10,080 nucleotides of DNA from Spirochaetia bacterium. Its GTDB lineage: Bacteria; Spirochaetota; Spirochaetia; Treponematales; Breznakiellaceae. Below are positions 1 through 6,314 of this stretch, piece after piece; positions within the stretch are counted from its first letter, which is position 1, and each line of letters opens with the position of its first letter. The notes under the pieces were generated by a model. The model was not told the DNA's origin and did no database searches. It saw only the letters and a program-made list of their open reading frames with translations. A program made the position numbers and the translations under genes. The stretch lies in the NCBI GenBank assembly GCA_025997655.1, contig BNUW01000091.1:1-10080 (forward strand). The letters run 5' to 3'.

Positions 1-37
1 AAGCTCGCTGGACTTCTGAAGTCCGTTGGACTTCTTG
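1..37 (-). repeat. Second 18-bp-period repeat at the C-terminus of the dehydrogenase-like gene (cut by window edge)
   Basis: On the minus strand, gaagtccaacggacttca is followed by a second unit beginning gaagtccagcgagctt, matching at 13 of the 16 visible positions. In frame this reads EVQRTS then EVQRA, appended after the conserved ARDVWEAE region. The plus strand also contains ggacttc-t-gaagtcc, a perfect 7-bp inverted repeat. More copies may lie beyond the left edge. Confidence 0.55.
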
Positions 38-2215
38 CAAAGCCCGTTTGTGTTTCTCCGCTTCCCATACGTCACGGGCGGTGAGGGGGATTTTTTCAAA
101 GGGATAATCCATGGCCTGGGACACCGCCTGCACATAGGCGGCGGGGATACAACTGAAGGGTAGTTCCCCAATACCCTTCGCTTTTATCGTATCGTTCCAG
201 ACAAAGTCGATGTGAATGGGCGGGATGTCCCGGGGGCTGGGGATGTCGTAATCGTAGGGGGAGGGCAGGGGGAGGCGGCCGTCCATATAGGCAAGCTGTT
301 CACGGGAGGCCCAGCCCAGGGCCTGGATAACCGAGGATTTCAGGGAACGCCGGGCCCGCTCTTCCGAGAGTATCTTCCCGGCGTCAAGGCCAAGCCATGC
401 GCCCCGGATCTTCGGGGTATATTCAATCGGGTCTATTTCCACTTCCACCACCGCCGAAGCGCAACTGAGCAGGGCAAGGGATTGGGCGTCAAAGGGTTTG
501 GCCTCCCAGTTTTGCGCCAGTGTGGGACAGTAGGAACAATGCACCGTTATGGGCAGGGGGTCCCGGAACCGCTGGTTCCGTATATCCGTGCAGGCGGTTT
601 CCACCAGTTTTGTAAGGACGCTTATGGTTCTGGACAGGGTAGCGGGCCCGGAATCGGGAACACCATCGGTGGCGGCGCACCGGATACGTACTGCGGCGGC
701 CTCCACAGAAAGACTTTCTGCGGCGATGTTCCGCCAGACCGCGAAGTCTTCATCCTTTGCAGGGGCTATGCTGGTCCGTATTTCAAGGGCGCCATCCTTA
801 TCCAGGGTAGCATCCACCGAATAGTTTTCCGTACCGCCGTTATAGTTGTACAGAAACCCGCTGCCCTGGTAGGCGCAGGCGATGCCGATACCCCGGAAAG
901 CTTCCCGGGGGTTTGGGTGATGAGCATCTTCTTCCCGGCGGCGGTTCCGGAGCAGTTCGTAGGAGGCCCATTTGCGGCGATAATCGCTCATGGTGGCGGC
1001 GGTATCCAGCAGGGCGTCCAACGCTACGGGCTCCTTGACGGGTGCGCCGATGGGGAGCGTTTTTTGCCGGGCTCCGGAATTTTCTTTTCGCCATTCCGCC
1101 GGGTTCTGCCCCAGGGTGTCGGCGATGCGGGAAGCATGCCGTTCCATGGCGAAAAAGCCCTGGCTCAGGCCGAAGCCCGCAAAGGGGCCTTCCGGGGGAA
1201 CATTGGTTTTAACCGCAGCGGCGGTGATGTGGATGTTCCGGTGCTTATAACAGCCCAAAGCGCCCAGGCAGAGGCGGTCCAGGATTTCATCGGTAAAGAC
1301 CCCCTGGGCGCCCATGTCCAGGCGGGCATGGATTTTCGTGGCAAGGATGCGGCCCTGTTCATCAAGGGCGCTGGAAATGCGGACCTCCGTAGCGTTTCGC
1401 TTGGGGGTATACCGGAAATCTTCCTCACGGGTCAGGAGGATGCGCACCGGCCTTTTGGTGATCCAACTGGCCAGGGCGGCATGGCAGGCCACCAGGGAGG
1501 GGTACCACAATTTACCGTCCAGCGGAAGGCCGCCGCATACCGGTTCTACCGAAACCGTTTCCGGCTCGATGCCTAAAACCCGGGCGACGGAATTGCGGAC
1601 ATGAAAGGGCCATTGGCTTGCCGTGTGGATCAGCAGTTTTCCCGGGCTTTCCAGGGCTGCATCATCGGTGGAATATATGGAGACAGCCCCGATGGGTTCC
1701 GGATACCAATGTTCCTGGATACCGGTATGATAGGCGCCGCTTACCACGGATGCGGCCTCCGATGAAGCTTCCGCAAAGATCCGGTCAGGTTCGCCGATGA
1801 CGATGTCCCGCCGGGCAAAGATGTCCTCATCGGTGAGGGTTTCTTCCGCGTCCACCCGGCACTGGGCGGCAAATTTTTCCAACCGCGATTCGTCGGGGCC
1901 TACCAGGATGGCCACGGGCTGGCCGAAGTAGGAAAGCTCATCCCCTGCCAGGATGGGGACGGTACCGTTCTCCTTGAACGCACCGTTCTCCTTGAACGCA
2001 CCGTTCTCCTTGAACGCACCGTTCTCCTTGAACGCAAAGTCCGCCAGTTCGTTTTTCCCGGGGATGTCCTCCGCCCGGATCAGGGTGTAGGAGGGGGGCA
2101 TGTGGGGGCAGGTGATGGACTTCAACCTGCCCCGGGATACCGTTGAACGGATGGTTGCCCCGTAAAGGGCGCCACGGATCATTATGTCTGAAACGAAACT
2201 CGGCCGTTCTTTCAC
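1..2215 (-). CDS. Xanthine dehydrogenase/aldehyde oxidase-family molybdopterin-binding subunit, divergent (3' end outside window)
   Basis: The minus strand is open from about 2272 to the left edge, so about 738 codons are visible and only the last few residues are missing. The protein matches the large Moco-binding subunit of the xanthine dehydrogenase family, which hydroxylates purines or aldehydes. Visible family segments are ALYGATIRS near the N-terminus, AEDIPGKNELA, VPILAGDELSYFGQPVAIL, RPVRILLTREEDF, GFGLSQGFFAMERHA and, near the C-terminus, KGIGELPFS, which holds the catalytic-type Glu. Other motifs are eroded: GGGFGGK reads GGLPLDGK, the Arg of FRGFG is replaced (PFAGFG), and the QGxGxxT Moco loop is absent where SIAPAKDEDFAVW stands. 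I chose the GTG at 2215 because AGGA lies 7 nt upstream; ATGs at 2182 and 2263 are alternatives, and 2182 would remove residues that look like family sequence. No partner FeS or FAD subunit is in the window. Family confident; activity and substrate uncertain. Confidence 0.85.
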   Translation of the reverse strand, partial: MKERPSFVSDIMIRGALYGATIRSTVSRGRLKSITCPHMPPSYTLIRAEDIPGKNELADFAFKENGAFKENGAFKENGAFKENGTVPILAGDELSYFGQPVAILVGPDESRLEKFAAQCRVDAEETLTDEDIFARRDIVIGEPDRIFAEASSEAASVVSGAYHTGIQEHWYPEPIGAVSIYSTDDAALESPGKLLIHTASQWPFHVRNSVARVLGIEPETVSVEPVCGGLPLDGKLWYPSLVACHAALASWITKRPVRILLTREEDFRYTPKRNATEVRISSALDEQGRILATKIHARLDMGAQGVFTDEILDRLCLGALGCYKHRNIHITAAAVKTNVPPEGPFAGFGLSQGFFAMERHASRIADTLGQNPAEWRKENSGARQKTLPIGAPVKEPVALDALLDTAATMSDYRRKWASYELLRNRRREEDAHHPNPREAFRGIGIACAYQGSGFLYNYNGGTENYSVDATLDKDGALEIRTSIAPAKDEDFAVWRNIAAESLSVEAAAVRIRCAATDGVPDSGPATLSRTISVLTKLVETACTDIRNQRFRDPLPITVHCSYCPTLAQNWEAKPFDAQSLALLSCASAVVEVEIDPIEYTPKIRGAWLGLDAGKILSEERARRSLKSSVIQALGWASREQLAYMDGRLPLPSPYDYDIPSPRDIPPIHIDFVWNDTIKAKGIGELPFSCIPAAYVQAVSQAMDYPFEKIPLTARDVWEAEKHKRALQEVQRTSEVQRA
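1964..2035 (-). repeat. Four exact tandem 18-bp repeats, in frame, encoding (AFKENG)x4
   Basis: The plus-strand unit accgttctccttgaacgc occurs four times head to tail at 1964, 1982, 2000 and 2018 with no mismatch. In the minus-strand reading frame it encodes AFKENG four times, between NELADF and the conserved TVPILAGDEL. Other family members have only a short linker here, so the array looks like a recent slippage expansion. Each unit is six codons, so gain or loss changes length without a frameshift. Confidence 0.95.
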
Positions 2216-2245
2216 TGTTGATTCCTGTTTGATCGCTTTAGGGCA

Positions 2246-2383
2246 CGGTCGTGGAAGGGGCATGACCGGCGCTCATGCTAGCCGGGGAATCTGCTCCCGG
2301 AGCCCGGCCCCAGGGGGCCCGAATAGGTCTCCGTGCGCAGGGACACCGGATGCATTCGGCCGGTCACGCCCCTTCCACGACCG
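2246..2383. repeat. Long inverted repeat enclosing three smaller stems; possible structured RNA or mobile hairpin
   Basis: A 24-nt arm at 2246-2269 pairs with 2360-2383 with a single mismatch (core gtggaaggggc...gaccgg). The 90-nt interior can form three further stems: 2282-2287 with 2295-2300; 2306-2310 with 2315-2319; and CCGAAT 2319-2324 with ATTCGG 2354-2359, the last capped by 2326-2332 with 2341-2347 (one mismatch). The second and third stems abut at 2319. The result is a cloverleaf-like, very GC-rich fold possible on either strand. It fills most of the spacer between the end of the aminotransferase gene and the ribosome binding site of the dehydrogenase-like gene. No T-run follows on either side, so it is not a simple intrinsic terminator. 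It could be a leader RNA, a REP/MITE-type hairpin or an mRNA stabiliser. I do not recognise the family. Confidence 0.75.
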
Positions 2384-2427
2384 CTCCGTAGTGTCGATTC
2401 TGCGTAATCACTTATTGCTCGCTTGCA

Positions 2428-4155
2428 TTACGTACTTACCTCGCGTACTGCGGTGATGACTCGGTCAATCCGGGCTTCACCCATGCCGGGCCAGATGGGG
2501 AGGGAAATGACCTCCGTAAAGCGTTGGAGGGTTTCGGGGAAATCCTCCGGGGTAAGGCCTTGTTGGTTCCGGTAATAGGGCATGATGTGCAGGGGGATAA
2601 AGTGTACCGATACCCCGATGCCTCTGTCTTGCAATCTTTCTATTACAGTATCCCGCGAAAGGGCGGGGTTTGCAAGGCGCAGGGGATAGAGGTGCCGGGC
2701 ATTCCCCGTGCCTCCGGGGGGCAGGATGAAGCGTTCATCGCAGGCAAAGGCGTCATCGTACCGGGCGGCAATATGCTGCCGTTCTTCCAAAAGGCGCCAG
2801 GCGCGTTGTAACTGAACACGCCCGATGGCGGCCAGAATATCCGGCAGGTTATACTTAAACCCCGGCGCCACCACTTCGTAATACCAGGAGGCTTTGCTTT
2901 CCGTATAGCGGTTCCAGACCGCCCGGTCTATGCCGTGGGATCGCATGATGGAGATACGTGCCGCCAGTTCCGTATCCCTGGTTGCCACCATGCCGCCCTC
3001 ACCCGTGGTAATGGTCTTGGTTGCGTAAAACGAAAAGACCCCGGCATCACCCAGGGTTCCCGCAAACTCGCCGCTTTCTGTCCGGGAAGGGAACGCGTGG
3101 GCGGCATCTTCGATAACCTTGATCCCATAGCGGCGGGCAATGCCCATGATGGCCCGCATGTCACCGGGGAGGCCGCCGTAATGGACCGGCATCACCGCCC
3201 TGGGTGTACCCTTGGGGCCGAAGCCGCCTTTTAGTCTATTGGACCCTAGTCCGCCGTATGCGGGCAGCCCCCGTGACAGGCGATCCAGGGTTCGCTCCAA
3301 TGCGGCCGGGTCCATTTGAAAGCTGCCGGGAGCCACGTCCACAAAGACCACCTCGGCGCCCAGGTAGCGGACCACTTCGGCGGTGGAGGTGAAGGTGAGG
3401 GAGGGGACGAGCACGGTATCGCCGGGCCCGGCGCCGCAGGCTTCCAGGGCAAGATGGAGGCCGCTTGTGGCGGAGTTCACCGCCAGGCAAAAGAGGGGTT
3501 CTCCGGAGGGCTTATTATTGACGTTCTGCGTTAATTCGTTTAATATTTTAGATGTGCCCGCTCCCAGATCGGAACGACTAAACGTAGGTCTGATTTGCGT
3601 AGTGCCGGATTGAGTACAAACCTCGCCGGTTACATCGGGTGCGTTTTCTTTCCATCCGGTAAGCAGCCATGTTTGCGTATTTCCCTGGAAGTCAAGAGAA
3701 AGAACGGCTTCGTATCCATTATCAGAAAGGGTAACCGTCTTTTTTACCTCTGAAGTCCGGACTATCTTACCCGTAATCACCGTCTTTATAACATTAGCGG
3801 TAACTTCGGTGCCTCTGCGGTAACCGATATGGTATAAGCCCTTTTTCTCATTGCCCCATATAAAAGTTACATCCCCGTCGCCCCCATACCGGTTCAGATC
3901 CGGCCTGATGCCCTTTGCAGTAGCTTCTTCCGCGCCATTACCAATTTCGGTTATTGCGGATTCTACTGCCATGATGTTATGATTATTTAGACGGTCTAAA
4001 GTATTTTCTTGTAAAAAATCCGCAAACTCTTTTTCAAAGGCCAAGGCCTCCTGCCCCGTGGTAAGCCACCCGGAGCGGAGCACCCGCAATACCGCCTCTT
4101 CCTCTTCTTTCCCAATGAAGGGGCGGTGGAAGGGGATATCATCAGGGTATTTCAT
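2428..4155 (-). CDS. DegT/DnrJ/EryC1 PLP-dependent sugar aminotransferase interrupted by an in-frame nuclease-like domain
   Basis: A 575-aa protein, against roughly 370-390 aa for usual family members. Residues 1-49 (FHRPFIGKEEEEAVLRVLRSGW, then the FEKEFADFL helix) and 217-575 are normal aminotransferase: NSATSGLHLAL (227-237), VIEDAAHAFPS (347-357), the PLP lysine in FYATK (Lys380) and TGEGGM. Such enzymes transfer an amino group, usually from glutamate, to a keto nucleotide sugar in the cytosol. About 167 foreign-looking residues sit between positions 50 and 216, and a further loop of about 24 residues at 293-316. The start ATG shares its A with the TGA stop of the upstream dehydratase gene (TGATG), so translation is coupled. 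The neighbour probably makes its 4-keto substrate. Both inserts are in frame and no stop occurs, so a product is possible, but whether it folds and works is unknown. Confidence 0.92.
   Translation of the reverse strand: MKYPDDIPFHRPFIGKEEEEAVLRVLRSGWLTTGQEALAFEKEFADFLQENTLDRLNNHNIMAVESAITEIGNGAEEATAKGIRPDLNRYGGDGDVTFIWGNEKKGLYHIGYRRGTEVTANVIKTVITGKIVRTSEVKKTVTLSDNGYEAVLSLDFQGNTQTWLLTGWKENAPDVTGEVCTQSGTTQIRPTFSRSDLGAGTSKILNELTQNVNNKPSGEPLFCLAVNSATSGLHLALEACGAGPGDTVLVPSLTFTSTAEVVRYLGAEVVFVDVAPGSFQMDPAALERTLDRLSRGLPAYGGLGSNRLKGGFGPKGTPRAVMPVHYGGLPGDMRAIMGIARRYGIKVIEDAAHAFPSRTESGEFAGTLGDAGVFSFYATKTITTGEGGMVATRDTELAARISIMRSHGIDRAVWNRYTESKASWYYEVVAPGFKYNLPDILAAIGRVQLQRAWRLLEERQHIAARYDDAFACDERFILPPGGTGNARHLYPLRLANPALSRDTVIERLQDRGIGVSVHFIPLHIMPYYRNQQGLTPEDFPETLQRFTEVISLPIWPGMGEARIDRVITAVREVST
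3208..3279 (-). other. Short in-frame insertion (~24 codons) with a small palindrome in the aminotransferase
   Basis: Residues ~293-316 (around AYGGLGSNRLKGGFGPKG) lie between DPAALERTLDRL and PRAVMPVHYGGLPGDM, where DegT-family proteins normally have only a few residues. The DNA includes ggaccctagtcc (3241-3252), which has 4-bp arms around ctag or tagg, next to a more AT-rich stretch. It may be a small inserted palindromic element or only an expanded surface loop; boundaries are approximate. Confidence 0.35.
3508..4008 (-). other. In-frame inserted domain resembling barnase/EndoU/colicin/RelE-type (PBECR-like) nuclease modules
   Basis: Residues ~50-216 of the aminotransferase do not belong to its fold. 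The segment contains IWGNEKKGLYHIGYRRG, then DNGYEAVLSLDF, then TWLLTGWK, then TFSRSDLGAG. This pattern (WGNE..GL.HI, Y.A.L.LD, .TWLLT.W/Y) is what I associate with phage-Barnase-EndoU-ColicinE5/D-RelE-like nuclease domains of phage polyvalent proteins. The assignment is from memory, not from a search. Candidate catalytic residues are His109, Arg113/Arg114 and Thr166 of the host numbering. Hand count over 3511-4020 gives about 45% GC, whereas flanking lines range from about 57 to 73%. A palindrome (tttaga-cgg-tctaaa, 3986-4000) lies at the 5' boundary of the insert. Boundaries are estimates to within a few codons. No Shine-Dalgarno precedes the internal ATG (residue 62). Confidence 0.7.
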
Positions 4156-5687
4156 CAGTATCCCTGCACTATCTCTTTAGCCGCCGTCCCGTGGGCGAGG
4201 CGTAGTGGCAATAGGCTGGGAATGGCGTCTTCCAGGATTTCCCGGAGGAGGGCGGCGTCCCGGTACTGCCCGGGCCGGGCCGGGTCAAAACGGACAACGG
4301 GGTGAAGTTTTTCCAGCAAATCTTCCGGGTCGGCCGTTGCGGGCCGGGTCCGTTCCACCCGGCGTATCCGGGGGAATTCGGTGTCCAGGGGGGTTTCGTC
4401 CCTGCCCCAAAGGTCTTCGTCCAGGCGCTCGCCGGGGCGCAGGCCGATGTATTCGATCTTGATGTCCTCCTCGGGCTCAAAGCCGTAGAAGCGGATCATC
4501 TGTTCCGCCATGTCCCGGATGCGTACCGGCTCCCCCATGTCCAGGAGGTAGAGCTTACCGCTTTCTCCCACGCCGCCGGCCTTGAGAACCAGGGAACAGG
4601 CTTCGGGGATGGTCATAAAGTAGCGGCGCATCTCCGGATGGGTGATGGTGACCGGGCCGCCCTTTTCGATCTGCTTCTGGAAAAGGGGCATGATGGATCC
4701 CCGGGACCCCAGGACATTGCCGAACCGCACCACCATGTAGTTTGGGGAAGCGCCCGGCGCTTTTTCCGCCGCCGCTTTAGCCGCCGCCTCCAGAACCAGC
4801 CGTTCGCAGAGGTACTTGGACGCGCCGTATACCGAAACCGGGTCCACCGCCTTGTCGGTGGTGATAAGGACGAAGCGCTTTACCCCGTTGTGCCGGGCGG
4901 CGTTTATCAAATTATCGGTGCCGAAGAAGTTGTTCTCCACGGCCGCCACGGCGTTTTCTTCCATCATCGGCACATGCTTGTAGGCCGCCGCATGGAAGAT
5001 CACGTCCGCCTTGAGCCGGGCCAGAATAAAGTCCATGTATTCCCGGTCTTTAAGATCGCCGATGATGGGGATCAGGGTAGTTTTTTCGCCAACCCCCTCT
5101 TCCTGGAGAACCTTCAATTCCCGGTCTATTTGATAGATGGAGTTTTCCCCGTGCCCGAACAGGTAGAGCCGGGACACCCCGCCGGAAAGAAGCTGCCGGC
5201 AAAGTTCGCTGCCGATGGAGCCCCCTGCGCCGGTGACCAGCACCCGCTTGCCCCGGAGGTAAGCCAGGCTCTGCTTCAGGTTTACCGTGACCGGGGTGCG
5301 GCCCAGTAAGTCCTGGGGGTCAATGGAACGGGTCTGGATAAAGTGGGCGTCCCCTTCAATGCTCTGGGACATCCCCGGCAGTATCCGTATCCGCATGAAG
5401 CCCGCCCGCTTGAGGATGCCGTAAATTTCATTGAGGTATTCCTTTGAAGCGCCGGGCAGGGCGATGATGGCCTCATCCGCAGGATTCATCCGCAGGAGCC
5501 GGGCTACATCCCTGATGGGCCCCAGCACGGGGATGCCGTCGATTTTGCGGCCGATAGTGTCCGGGTCATCGTCCAGAAAGGCGACTAATTCCCCGAAAAT
5601 AGCCTTGGTCTTGATTTCGTTTGCCAGGGCCTGCCCCGCAAACCCTGCCCCGATAATGTACAGCCGTCCTGATTTTTTTGTGCCCAT
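4155..5687 (-). CDS. Soluble FlaA1/CapD-type nucleotide-sugar 4,6-dehydratase
   Basis: This 510-aa protein should oxidise and dehydrate a UDP-N-acetylhexosamine to a 4-keto-6-deoxy sugar, the first step toward several surface amino sugars. Residues 9-130 form an N-terminal nucleotide-binding-like Rossmann domain (IIGAGFAGQAL, FLDDDP, GIPVLGP). The catalytic extended-SDR domain starts near 147 with TGAGGSIGSEL (152-162), followed by HAAAYKHVPMMEENAVAAV, TTDKAVDP (Asp278, Lys279) and YGASK (Tyr287, Lys291). The Tyr is FlaA1-like; many membrane-bound relatives (WbpM, PglF) have Met there. The four N-terminal transmembrane helices of those relatives are also absent, so the enzyme should be cytosolic. 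Start ATG at 5687 is preceded by GGGA six bases upstream. It follows loaP by 47 nt and overlaps the aminotransferase gene by one base. Confidence 0.93.
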   Translation of the reverse strand: MGTKKSGRLYIIGAGFAGQALANEIKTKAIFGELVAFLDDDPDTIGRKIDGIPVLGPIRDVARLLRMNPADEAIIALPGASKEYLNEIYGILKRAGFMRIRILPGMSQSIEGDAHFIQTRSIDPQDLLGRTPVTVNLKQSLAYLRGKRVLVTGAGGSIGSELCRQLLSGGVSRLYLFGHGENSIYQIDRELKVLQEEGVGEKTTLIPIIGDLKDREYMDFILARLKADVIFHAAAYKHVPMMEENAVAAVENNFFGTDNLINAARHNGVKRFVLITTDKAVDPVSVYGASKYLCERLVLEAAAKAAAEKAPGASPNYMVVRFGNVLGSRGSIMPLFQKQIEKGGPVTITHPEMRRYFMTIPEACSLVLKAGGVGESGKLYLLDMGEPVRIRDMAEQMIRFYGFEPEEDIKIEYIGLRPGERLDEDLWGRDETPLDTEFPRIRRVERTRPATADPEDLLEKLHPVVRFDPARPGQYRDAALLREILEDAIPSLLPLRLAHGTAAKEIVQGY

Positions 5688-5734
5688 GATTTTCCCAAAT
5701 CCGCCGGCCCCCGGCGCCCCCCATTTTTTTATTA

Positions 5735-6259
5735 CTAGCCCGGGGTTCCAATGACCTCGAAGGCTAAATCAATGGCAAAGGTATCGTCATACAGATCCAA
5801 CTTGACCTTTGCCCTCCCTTTTCTTTTATCGACCTTTATTATCTTTCCTTCAAGCCCCATTAAGGGCCCTTCCATTACCACGATGCGGGAATTCTCGTTG
5901 AAGTAGACCTTCGATACCCCCGCCACGGGACCGACTTTTCTGATAAAGTGCATCACCACTTCGAGGTCCCCGTGCTCCAGCGGGCGGATATCCTGGTTGG
6001 ATTTGAGGAAGCGGTAAAACCCGTCGGTGGTGCGGAAGGACCAGTGGTAATTGAGCAGCGTATCCTCATCAGGGAGCTCGATAAAGATATACCCCGGAAA
6101 AATTCCCGGACAGGTATGAACGATCTTACCCTTTCTTCGAATGTCAACTTCCCGTTTGGGAAAATAGATTTTCAGGTCGATGTCCCGGTGCAATGCCTTA
6201 AACAGCCTGATGTACTTCTCTTCACCCCTGGTTTTTACCATCACCGCGTAATATTTCAT
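5735..6259 (-). CDS. loaP: LoaP-type transcription antitermination protein (NusG paralogue)
   Basis: A 174-aa protein with NusG layout. The N-terminal NGN-like domain opens with KYYAVMVKTRGEEKYI and includes FPGYIFIE (54-61), the signature segment of the NusG/RfaH group. A KOW motif lies at about 125-152 (RIVVMEGPLMGLEGKIIKVD, then GRAKVKL). LoaP proteins ride on RNA polymerase and allow read-through of terminators in long biosynthetic operons, and are known from Firmicutes, Actinobacteria and Spirochaetes. As first gene of a polysaccharide operon it probably acts on its own transcript. The ATG at 6259 matches the usual N-terminus, but no clear Shine-Dalgarno precedes it. A housekeeping NusG is unlikely because there is no secE/rplK context. 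RfaH is the main alternative name; the KOW sequence and neighbours favour LoaP. Confidence 0.88.
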   Translation of the reverse strand: MKYYAVMVKTRGEEKYIRLFKALHRDIDLKIYFPKREVDIRRKGKIVHTCPGIFPGYIFIELPDEDTLLNYHWSFRTTDGFYRFLKSNQDIRPLEHGDLEVVMHFIRKVGPVAGVSKVYFNENSRIVVMEGPLMGLEGKIIKVDKRKGRAKVKLDLYDDTFAIDLAFEVIGTPG

Positions 6260-6279
6260 TGAAGGTTAGGGTAGCATGG

Positions 6280-6308
6280 TTCCGGTTCAGGATCAAGTCT
6301 GTTATACT
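6280..6308. promoter_or_regulatory. Predicted divergent promoter region between loaP and the macrodomain gene
   Basis: The sequence gttatact contains overlapping -10-like hexamers in both directions: TATACT at 6303-6308 on the plus strand and TATAAC at 6306-6301 on the minus strand. On the plus strand a weak -35 (TTCCGG, 6280-6285) lies 17 nt upstream. If used, plus-strand transcription would begin at about 6315, right at the macrodomain ATG. The minus-strand start would leave a loaP leader of about 35 nt. Prediction from sequence only. Confidence 0.45.
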
Positions 6309-6314
6309 AATGAT

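Noticed and set aside
212..1576. A long plus-strand open frame of 454 codons
   Set aside because: It is antisense to the dehydrogenase-like gene, has no recognisable family pattern, and its composition is the mirror of a GC-rich coding frame. The minus strand gives clear homologous motifs instead.
1964..2035. CRISPR-like array
   Set aside because: The 18-bp units are directly adjacent with no spacers and keep the reading frame of a gene.
2246..2383. Molybdenum-cofactor riboswitch or intrinsic terminator upstream of the dehydrogenase-like gene
   Set aside because: The position is tempting, but I cannot match the Moco RNA consensus, and no T-run follows the stem on either strand. Kept only as an unidentified structured element.
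3508..4008. The insert in the aminotransferase as an intein
   Set aside because: There is no Cys/Ser at the left junction, no intein block motifs and no His-Asn before a nucleophile at the right end (NVNNKPS). The host active-site region is also not the typical intein site.
4302..5309. A plus-strand open frame of 335 codons
   Set aside because: It lies wholly antisense to the dehydratase gene, whose motifs are unambiguous; it is a GC-rich shadow frame.
5703..5730. GC hairpin followed by seven T residues on the plus strand between loaP and the dehydratase gene
   Set aside because: The T-run follows on the strand with no gene upstream; for the real minus-strand operon it lies on the wrong side of the stem, so it cannot work as an intrinsic terminator there.
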